DNA of 64,000 nucleotides from JAUWCL01 sp964599375 (GTDB taxonomy: Bacteria > Krumholzibacteriota > Krumholzibacteriia > Krumholzibacteriales > Krumholzibacteriaceae): positions 1 through 64,000 of the forward strand of contig CAZREW010000003.1 in assembly GCA_964599375.1 (NCBI GenBank). The letters are read 5' to 3'. Numbering within the stretch: the stretch's first letter is position 1; the number at the start of each line of letters is the position of its first letter. Positions 42,280 through 49,459 of this stretch are shown in pieces. A program made the position numbers and the translations under genes. The notes under the pieces were generated by a model. The model ran no database searches and had not been told where the DNA came from. It worked only from the letters and a program-made list of their open reading frames with translations.

Positions 42280-44535
42280 ATGCGAAAGATTCTGCTCTCT
42301 TCGATGATTATCGCGCTCATGGCTGCCGCGGTCCTGCTGGCCGGCTGCTCGAACGGTGTTTATACGGGCACGCCGGATGAGAATAAAGAGCCTGAGATAT
42401 GGCTTTCCAGCGGTCCAGTCGAGGGTGATACGACCGGATACCAGGTCCATTTCTATTGGAGCGGCTGGGACCCTGACGGCGAGATAGAGCATTTCGAATT
42501 CGTGGTGGCGGAAGGGGATCCCATCGGGTTCAATCCGGCTGACACTACAGGGCTCGACAAATGGATCTCGACATCAGTACATGACAGCACCTTCCGCGTT
42601 CCGGCGGACGATAATCCCAGGCCCTGGCAGGTCAATCCTCTATATACCAAGTACGACAAGACGCATACGTTTTTTATCAGAGCGGTCGATATGGAGGGCA
42701 AGAGATCGGAGCCGGCTTATAGGTCTTTTACGGCATGGACCCTGGCGCCGACTATATTAATCGAGAGGCCTATAGGCACCACGCGAACGTACAGCACCGT
42801 GATCACTTTCGGCTGGACAGGGAGCGACCCTATCGACAGCCCGCAGAATTCGCAGGATCCCGACTCGATCCGCTACCTGTGGTCGCAGATAATCAACAGG
42901 GACGGCATCTACGACCCTACGTTCAATATCATCGCGGACCTGAACCAGGACACTGAGTATTACGAGCATCTGTGGAGCCCCTGGATATGGTACCGTGCCG
43001 ACGGTGACTCGGGCAGGGAGACGATCCTTGGTGACGACGAGATCCTCGAACTCAACAAGAGCCACATATTCGCGCTCCAGGCCAAGGACGATGCCGGGGC
43101 CGTCACGGCCGTTTTCCAGAAGGAACGGAACGTCAGGCAGTTTCTCGTGTCGTTCAAGTCGGGTCCTCTCCTGACGGTAACGGAGACTTTTCTCGGCAGC
43201 AACAGGTTCCTGGGAACGGACATGAACTATGTCCAGAGCGACCTGCCACCAGGGGTGCCGCTGAACTTTTCGTGGAAAGCGACCGCGGAGGACTACGGGG
43301 GGGAGATCCAGAGCTTCAGATACGGGTGGGATATCCAACAGATAGATGATCCCTCGCAGTGGGCCGTCTCTGCAAGCCCGTTTATCAAGAACGCAGAGTC
43401 GAAGACATTCTATTCCGGAGTCCACCGGTTCCTCGTAGAGGTAGTCGATAACGGCCAGAAGATCACCTACGGGAAGATAGAGGTGACTATCGTCCCGTTC
43501 TCAATGGAGAGAAACCTCCTGTGGGTCGATGATTATCCGCTCGGAGGGGTCATTCCGTCCATGACCGACCCGTCCGAGGCGGTCCACGACACATTCTGGG
43601 TCAACATCTGCAAGAAAGCTTACGATTTCAGGCCGGACCGGGATGTTTACGACGTATCCTCACAGAACTCGAAGCCACCCGAGATGAGGCAGATCGGGCT
43701 TTACGCCAACATCATATGGACATACAGCTCGTCGATCAATACGGCGTGGAAGAAGGTCATACCGTTTGTGGCCGAATCCAGGATCGGCACGGGGACACAG
43801 CTTACTGTCAACTATCTGGCGCTCTTCATGGCGAAGGGCGGGCATCTGCTCTCAGAGGGCAGGGCCGACAGGTCCGGAGGCGGCCTTGTCGACGCTTTCA
43901 CTCTATCGCCCCTGCTGCCGGCGTCGTTCAAGTTTGACATGGGAACGACGTCTGAGGACACGAGCGGTGTCAATTCCATGCCTTACAAGGATTACTGTGT
44001 AAGCGTGGTGGACAAGGTATCGGGCATCTTCCACAGCGGAGAAGAGATGGCGCCGAACGTCAACAGGAGCCTGGATAGGGACGCCCTCAGACTCGCGCTC
44101 AAGATCAATGATCCTACGGGCGACGGTGGTATCGTAGATTATCCGGAGTTCCCCGATTCGCTGACACTCGATCCATCTGTCACGTGCTCTTCCTGTTTCT
44201 TCAATCCTCAGGTAAGAGGGTTCACCTATGTAGAAGTCTATGACCCGCGATACTGGCTGGACTTCAAACTCATCCCTTCGTCTCTCGGATGTTTCAGGCC
44301 GATGTACAAGATGAGGGCACGGTCTACGATATCGCCGCTCGATAACCAGGCGGTCGCTGTGATCATCACGAAATACCGCAAGAGCTACGAGGATGATATC
44401 GCGAACGGCGTGCCGGTAACGATACTCCCTGCGGACAGCTTCCATTTCGGGTTCCCGCTGTGGTTTTTCAAGCACAGCCAGGTAAATAAGATCATGGACG
44501 AGATATTTGCCGAGTGGCAGATTCTTAATGATTAG
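42280..44535 (+). CDS. Large Ig-like lipoprotein, paralogue of the preceding gene
   Basis: The 751-aa lipoprotein has lipobox LLAGC (cysteine about 23). Its first domain (EPEIWLSSGPVEGDTTGYQV, then HFYWSGWDPDGEIEHFEFVV) matches the start of the upstream gene in order and spacing, so the two arose by duplication or share a module. A second domain has TVITFGWTGSDPIDSPQNSQ. The region about 408-560 (ERNLLWVDDYPLGG ... ANIIWTYSSSINTAWK ... LTVNYLALFMAKGGHLLSEG) looks like a different fold, perhaps flavodoxin- or ThuA-like. A GGAGG site precedes the ATG. It overlaps the long reading frame of the next gene, but not its chosen start. Function unknown. Confidence 0.75.
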   Translation: MRKILLSSMIIALMAAAVLLAGCSNGVYTGTPDENKEPEIWLSSGPVEGDTTGYQVHFYWSGWDPDGEIEHFEFVVAEGDPIGFNPADTTGLDKWISTSVHDSTFRVPADDNPRPWQVNPLYTKYDKTHTFFIRAVDMEGKRSEPAYRSFTAWTLAPTILIERPIGTTRTYSTVITFGWTGSDPIDSPQNSQDPDSIRYLWSQIINRDGIYDPTFNIIADLNQDTEYYEHLWSPWIWYRADGDSGRETILGDDEILELNKSHIFALQAKDDAGAVTAVFQKERNVRQFLVSFKSGPLLTVTETFLGSNRFLGTDMNYVQSDLPPGVPLNFSWKATAEDYGGEIQSFRYGWDIQQIDDPSQWAVSASPFIKNAESKTFYSGVHRFLVEVVDNGQKITYGKIEVTIVPFSMERNLLWVDDYPLGGVIPSMTDPSEAVHDTFWVNICKKAYDFRPDRDVYDVSSQNSKPPEMRQIGLYANIIWTYSSSINTAWKKVIPFVAESRIGTGTQLTVNYLALFMAKGGHLLSEGRADRSGGGLVDAFTLSPLLPASFKFDMGTTSEDTSGVNSMPYKDYCVSVVDKVSGIFHSGEEMAPNVNRSLDRDALRLALKINDPTGDGGIVDYPEFPDSLTLDPSVTCSSCFFNPQVRGFTYVEVYDPRYWLDFKLIPSSLGCFRPMYKMRARSTISPLDNQAVAVIITKYRKSYEDDIANGVPVTILPADSFHFGFPLWFFKHSQVNKIMDEIFAEWQILND

Positions 44536-44581
44536 AAGACAGTGCCGGACACCCTTCCGGGAGGATGAGAAGGAGGAATTA

Positions 44582-45916
44582 GTGATTTCCTTTCATTGGG
44601 TCAGGATTCTCTTGTTGTCTGTTGTCCTGGCAGCCGGCATCTACGGGTCGGCGGGAGCGCAGAGCGAGATAGATACGATGGTGCTTGTGCCTGAGCCGCC
44701 CGATTCGTTCTACGTCGAGCGAAGGGGATCGGATTTAATCATAGGCTGGTATCCCCCGGCGGACAGCATCGGCAGGGTGATCGGTTCGAGGGATTACACG
44801 AACTGGTACGGCGAACATACATCGGGTGACGGAGTCGAGATATCCTTCACAGGCTACTATACCACCGGATTGATCGACCGCCAGGTCATTATAGAGAAAT
44901 TCAACAGGGATACCTATGAGGTAGGCGTTTCGCCGAGCATCGTGTTGAGGATCGCTTCGGTCGATATGTTTGATAGGACATTCGAGAAGATCATCAATAT
45001 CGGGACAGACAGCTACATTCCAGGTGATCCGATCCTGATGAAACTTGTCCAGATCGGGCTTCCCCCAGGACAGAAAGCCGCTGAGCTCGATCTCGGATTC
45101 TATATCCATTTCAGCGCAGGATTGATAGATACAAGTCAGTACGGCGGTCCAGCCTCCTTCCTTCTGGATGTCCAGGACTTCGAGGGATTCCACGTTTGGC
45201 GTGGGCTGTCGCCTTATCCGAGCGATATGCAGGCGATAATCGAGATCTCGAAGGAGGATTACTTCCGGGTCTCGAACATCAAAGCTATCGAGGATGTTCC
45301 CGTAAAGTGGAAATGGCTCTGGGAGTATTTTAACAACAACGTCGAGCCGGCCTGGCCCAGACAGGACGCTCAGGGACGCTGGTATTATGAATGGATAGAT
45401 GCCAACGCCTTCTCCGGATTCATATACTATTACGATGTGACTACCTTCGACAGAGGCTATTTCAGGGGGTTCAATACCCACAACAAGGAAGACAATTTCA
45501 TCTGCGACGAAAACCCTGAGGATCCCGCGACACCGGGAGCCCCGGTGGATTGCAGCTCTGTGAGCATACCCTTCGAAATGACTGTTGATGCAGGAACGAA
45601 CATCAACAAGGTGTATGCAGTTCCCAATCCTTACCGGACGGGCACATCGGAAGAGTCCACTCCCTACTATCATAATTATCCCGACAGGTGCATCAAGTTC
45701 TTCAACGTGCCGCGCGAGGCGGAGATAAAGATATTCACTGTTGCGGGAGACCTCGTCTGGGAGGGTTACCACTACAGCGCCAACGGTGAAAACGGTATAG
45801 TGAGCTGGGACGTGCGGAACAAGAACGGTCAGGATGTGGGGTCCGGGGTGTACGTCTTCAGAGTAGAAGCAGCGAACGGGGACGATGTATACGGCAGGAT
45901 CGTGGTGATCCGCTGA
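44582..45916 (+). CDS. Secreted protein with C-terminal sorting domain
   Basis: The 444-aa product has a signal peptide (about 1-23, ILLLSVVLAAGIYGSAGA). The central domain has beta-rich, aromatic sequence (LLDVQDFEGFHVWRGLSPYP; YYDVTTFDRGYFRGFNTH). A FlgD-Ig-like C-terminal sorting domain (about 350-444) runs YAVPNPYRTGTSEES ... IKIFTVAGDLVWEG ... GSGVYVFRV. The GTG start at 44582 has AGGAGG at 44571-44576; an upstream in-frame ATG at 44507 would bury the signal peptide inside the previous gene's end. It is the last gene before a strong terminator. It is probably exported by the same route as the other sorting-domain proteins, and its function is unknown. Confidence 0.78.
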   Translation: MISFHWVRILLLSVVLAAGIYGSAGAQSEIDTMVLVPEPPDSFYVERRGSDLIIGWYPPADSIGRVIGSRDYTNWYGEHTSGDGVEISFTGYYTTGLIDRQVIIEKFNRDTYEVGVSPSIVLRIASVDMFDRTFEKIINIGTDSYIPGDPILMKLVQIGLPPGQKAAELDLGFYIHFSAGLIDTSQYGGPASFLLDVQDFEGFHVWRGLSPYPSDMQAIIEISKEDYFRVSNIKAIEDVPVKWKWLWEYFNNNVEPAWPRQDAQGRWYYEWIDANAFSGFIYYYDVTTFDRGYFRGFNTHNKEDNFICDENPEDPATPGAPVDCSSVSIPFEMTVDAGTNINKVYAVPNPYRTGTSEESTPYYHNYPDRCIKFFNVPREAEIKIFTVAGDLVWEGYHYSANGENGIVSWDVRNKNGQDVGSGVYVFRVEAANGDDVYGRIVVIR

Positions 45917-45940
45917 TATCGGCCTTTATCCTGTATCTGA

Positions 45941-45973
45941 TGACCGCCCTGTTTACGGGGCGGTCATTTTTTT
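45941..45973 (+). terminator. Strong intrinsic terminator
   Basis: TGACCGCCC (45941-45949) pairs with GGGCGGTCA (45958-45966), followed by seven Ts (45967-45973). It closes the operon 40261-45916. Confidence 0.93.
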
Positions 45974-46007
45974 AAGGTCCTTGAAATACCGGGGAGTGGT
46001 GACAGGG

Positions 46008-46036
46008 TTGACAGGCGGAAGCCTTTAGTCCAGAAT
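46008..46036 (+). promoter_or_regulatory. Sigma-70-type promoter for the DUF4438 gene
   Basis: TTGACA at 46008-46013, a 17-base spacer and CAGAAT at 46031-46036, about 48 bases before the start codon. Confidence 0.55.
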
Positions 46037-46084
46037 CCGGACCGGGATGTCTCAAATGGACTGTATGACCGGCAGGTGGTGATA

Positions 46085-47005
46085 ATGCTCAGGACTAACA
46101 AACAGTATCTCGTAGAGAAGGCGGTATCCGGCGTCATCTCTAACCCCCGTATACCCCTTAAAAACCCATGGCTTATCGATCCCGATGGAGACGCGCATGT
46201 GATGCCGGGAACCGGAGGTATCACATACAACGTATCCGTGGGTGATTCGGCGCTTGATTTTATCGGGGATCATATTGAGCCCGGGGTCAGCGTGACGCTC
46301 AAGGGCTCAGAGTCTGACAGGAACGATCTTGGTGGACTCAGCATCCTCGCGTGTGTCGGAAACGAGGCGAGAGTGATGTCCGGACCGGCCGCCGGCTCAA
46401 GGGGAGTGGTGACGGGAAAGCACGGTGGAGTGGAGCACGTGATCATTGATTTTCCTCGAGCGGCGCTGGACAAGCTCGCGATAGGCGATACGATACAGAT
46501 AAGAGCCGTCGGCCAGGGCCTTGCGCTGAAGGACTATACCGATGTCCATGTGATGAACATAGATCCGGGACTGCTTGGTAAGCTCGGGATCGTCTCACAG
46601 AACAATCAGATGATAGTCCCCGTGACGCATGTCATACCCGCCTCTATCATGGGGTCCGGGCTTGGATCGAGGCACAGCTACAGCGGAGACTATGATATAC
46701 AGCTCGGCGAGAAGGAATCCGTGAGGAAATTCGGACTGCAGAACCTCAGGATAGGGGACTTGATCGCGATCAGCGATGCCGACTGCAGGTTCGGACGGTC
46801 GATGAGATCTGGCGCTATCAGCATAGGCGTGGTCGTCCACGGGGCATGCATCACCAGCGGGCATGGGCCGGGGGTGACCGTCCTGATGACCACCATCAAG
46901 AAACTCATAGTGCCGAAGATAGAAGAGAGCGCGAATCTCGCTCTATACATCGGAACGGGCGGGGAGATCAAGAAGAGACGCCCGCGAAGCAGGAGAAAAC
47001 ACTGA
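46085..47005 (+). CDS. DUF4438 family protein
   Basis: The 306-aa soluble product has no signal peptide. It resembles the DUF4438 family (Thermotoga TM1086-like proteins): NPRIPLKNPWLIDPDGDAH (partial), PGTGGITYNVSVGDSALDF, AGSRGVVTGKHGGVEHVIID, VTHVIPASIMGSGLGSRHS and DADCRFGRSMRSGAISIGVV. The conserved His, Asp and Gly residues suggest a small-molecule or metal site, but no reaction is known. Nearby GTG codons (46076 and 46079) are alternative starts. The basic tail KKRRPRSRRKH is unusual. The HD hydrolase gene follows 18 bases later, so both may act in one pathway. Confidence 0.82.
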   Translation: MLRTNKQYLVEKAVSGVISNPRIPLKNPWLIDPDGDAHVMPGTGGITYNVSVGDSALDFIGDHIEPGVSVTLKGSESDRNDLGGLSILACVGNEARVMSGPAAGSRGVVTGKHGGVEHVIIDFPRAALDKLAIGDTIQIRAVGQGLALKDYTDVHVMNIDPGLLGKLGIVSQNNQMIVPVTHVIPASIMGSGLGSRHSYSGDYDIQLGEKESVRKFGLQNLRIGDLIAISDADCRFGRSMRSGAISIGVVVHGACITSGHGPGVTVLMTTIKKLIVPKIEESANLALYIGTGGEIKKRRPRSRRKH

Positions 47006-47023
47006 CCAAGGAGGATACCGTCG

Positions 47024-47569
47024 ATGCCCAAGTGGAAGAAGATCCTGCCGGAACTGGACTGGATCGCCGACAGCGATCTAAGAGATCAGGTAGAGAAGGT
47101 GTGGGAGGATGCCTTTAAGCTTGGAGGATGGAAAGAGGACGATCTGGACTCGATCCCTTTCACCCTTCTGGTCCAGGACACAGACATCAACCTTTTCGAC
47201 CATACGAGGATCGTGACACATCTGTGCAGGCAGATCGCTGTCCCGCTAAAGGAGATGCAGGGTCTGGAGATCGACGATGACCATCTGATCGCGGGCGCGC
47301 TGCTGCATGATGTCGGCAAGCTTCTCGAGTACGGCAGGAAGGACGGGAAGATCTCTATGGCCAGGAGTGGCCGGCTGCTGCGGCATCCTCTCTCCGGTAT
47401 GGGGCTCACGGTCAAATGGGGTCTTCCGGAGGAGGTTAGCCATACGATCGCGGTCCACTCACGTGAGGGGGATAAGTCTTATAGGAGCCCGGAAGCGATA
47501 ATCATACATCATGCCGACTTCATCATGTTCGAATCGTACAAGAGCGGGAAGGAATTCCCCGTCATCTGA
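47024..47569 (+). CDS. HD-domain phosphohydrolase
   Basis: The 181-aa soluble product is a compact HD domain. An N-terminal histidine lies in FDHTRIVTHLCRQIA, the metal motif H95-D96 is in ALLHDVGKLLEYG, and further histidines are in RHPLSGM, SHTIAVHSREGD and IIIHHADF. These are the five or more ligands expected for a metal-dependent phosphohydrolase acting on nucleotides or similar phosphates. AAGGAGG precedes the ATG. It is close behind the DUF4438 gene and 10 bases before the subtilase gene. The substrate cannot be read from sequence. Confidence 0.85.
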   Translation: MPKWKKILPELDWIADSDLRDQVEKVWEDAFKLGGWKEDDLDSIPFTLLVQDTDINLFDHTRIVTHLCRQIAVPLKEMQGLEIDDDHLIAGALLHDVGKLLEYGRKDGKISMARSGRLLRHPLSGMGLTVKWGLPEEVSHTIAVHSREGDKSYRSPEAIIIHHADFIMFESYKSGKEFPVI

Positions 47570-47579
47570 CAGGGAGAAG

Positions 47580-49319
47580 ATGCGCGTATACCACAGGCTC
47601 TCCGCGGGATTGGCAGTCTTTGCCGCGATGGCGTTTATTAGCCCGCAACAGAACCAAGGGGCCGTGACCGGCCGGGCGGAATGCGGGAAGGCCCTGGCCA
47701 GGATCATGGCGGACCCGGGGTCCGGCGGGACAGTACCCGTCTGGATATTCTTCTCAGGGCCGCCGGATGACGGTGCTGCTGCTTCACGCCGGTCGATAGA
47801 GAGGGTCTCCAGGCGGGGGACGCGAGGGAACGATCCTGCCGCCTTGCATCCCCCGTCACTGGATTCGATAGAGGAAGTAAGGCCGTTCATCGAGCGCGTC
47901 CGGCGAAGGTCTTCATATTTCAACGCGATCAGCGCCGACGTAAGGGTGGAGCGGATAGCGCGCCTTCTGGAAGCACCTGGAATCGCGAAGGTCGATGCTG
48001 TAATGAAATACAGGAGAGCAAAGCCCCCGCTGCCTTCCAAAGACCGCGATCTCGTCCCGCGTAAAACTCCCTCAGCGACACAGATCGGGATATACGGAGA
48101 CAGTTTCAACCAGCTCTACATGATCGAGTCGGTCGATCTTCTAGAGATGGGGTACAACGGCTCGGGAGCTGCGGGCTCCTCCGGGCAGATGATGATCGGG
48201 ATACTGGACACTGGATTCCTGCTCGACCATTATGCCTTCGACCGCCTCGAAGTGCACGCCCAGTGGGATTTTGTGAACGACGATCCTTTGACGCAGAACG
48301 AGCCCGGAGACAATCCCGACCAGGACAGGCATGGTACGCTCGTCCTCGGAGTGATCGCGGGGTATGGCGAGGGAGGCCTCGTCGGGCCGGCCTGGGGAGC
48401 GTCATATCTGCTCGCGAAGACCGAGATCATCGGTGAGGAGATAGAGATCGAGGAGGACAACTGGGTAGCCGGCCTCGAGTGGTGCGACAGCATCGGGGCT
48501 GATATAGTCACCAGTTCGCTTGGATACATAAACTGGTACGATCCGGACTATGATCTTGACGGAAAGACGGCTCTGTCGACGATAGCGGCGAACAGGGCCG
48601 CCTCCAGGGGCATAATTGTCTGTAACGCGGCGGGAAATTACGGCTGGAACGGCCCCACTTCGCTTATAGCGCCGGCCGACGCCGACAGCGTGATAACGGT
48701 GGGAGGTGTATATGCCGACGGGAGCCTTTGGGGATCGAGCTCCAGGGGCCCGACATCGGACGGGAGGATCAAGCCGGACCTGATGGCCCAGGCGGTATCC
48801 GTCCAGAGTGTCGCTTATCCACTGGATTACGGGTACGGCAAGTACAGCGGCACATCGTTCGCGACTCCGCTGGTGGCAGGCCTGTGCGCGCAGCTTCTCG
48901 AGATACATCCCGACTGGACCCCGATACGGATGAGGGATTCGCTCAGAGTCCACGCTACCAACAGCGGATCCCCTGACAACAACTTTGGCTGGGGCATCGC
49001 GAAAGGACTGGCGACCGCCGGATTCTCGTCGGGTATCGATGAGGGCGTATCTATATCGAACGGGTATCCGAATCCATTCCGCGACTCGATCGCGTTCGAC
49101 CTCTATTCCGGCAGGTGGACATATTTCTCGGCGAAGATCTACGATGTATCCGGCCGCACAGTGAGGACGCTTCTTCTCGAGGCGCCGCTTCTGTTCGGGG
49201 CCACAGTAGAGTGGGACGGCCGCAACGACCTGGGATCAGAAGTGGCAAGCGGCGTTTACTTCGCCGAGTTCATGTCGCCCCAGGAAAAAAGAGTCCTCAA
49301 GGCCGTAAGACTCAGGTGA
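47580..49319 (+). CDS. Secreted subtilisin-like (S8) protease with sorting domain
   Basis: The 579-aa product has a signal peptide (about 1-25) and a propeptide-like region (about 30-165). The S8 domain (about 170-475) has an intact triad: D210 in GILDTGF, H251 in DRHGTL and S426 in GTSFATPLVAG. The oxyanion asparagine is in CNAAGNYGW. A FlgD-Ig-like C-terminal sorting domain (about 490-579, SNGYPNPFRDSIAFDLY ... ASGVYFAEF) follows. It is likely an exported, surface-held endopeptidase for nutrient use or processing of other surface proteins. GGGAG just before ATG 47580 supports this start. In contrast to the M6-like protein at 9575, the active site is complete. Confidence 0.9.
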   Translation: MRVYHRLSAGLAVFAAMAFISPQQNQGAVTGRAECGKALARIMADPGSGGTVPVWIFFSGPPDDGAAASRRSIERVSRRGTRGNDPAALHPPSLDSIEEVRPFIERVRRRSSYFNAISADVRVERIARLLEAPGIAKVDAVMKYRRAKPPLPSKDRDLVPRKTPSATQIGIYGDSFNQLYMIESVDLLEMGYNGSGAAGSSGQMMIGILDTGFLLDHYAFDRLEVHAQWDFVNDDPLTQNEPGDNPDQDRHGTLVLGVIAGYGEGGLVGPAWGASYLLAKTEIIGEEIEIEEDNWVAGLEWCDSIGADIVTSSLGYINWYDPDYDLDGKTALSTIAANRAASRGIIVCNAAGNYGWNGPTSLIAPADADSVITVGGVYADGSLWGSSSRGPTSDGRIKPDLMAQAVSVQSVAYPLDYGYGKYSGTSFATPLVAGLCAQLLEIHPDWTPIRMRDSLRVHATNSGSPDNNFGWGIAKGLATAGFSSGIDEGVSISNGYPNPFRDSIAFDLYSGRWTYFSAKIYDVSGRTVRTLLLEAPLLFGATVEWDGRNDLGSEVASGVYFAEFMSPQEKRVLKAVRLR

Positions 49320-49459
49320 CCGGCTCTCCTTTTAATCTTGAAAATACCGGCCCTTTCGGATAAATTCCGAACTGACGGCGGATAATGGTCGCCTGTTCGT
49401 AATATATTGATAACGTTATAGATATCTATGACCTGTGACACGAGAACGGGAGGTCTCTC

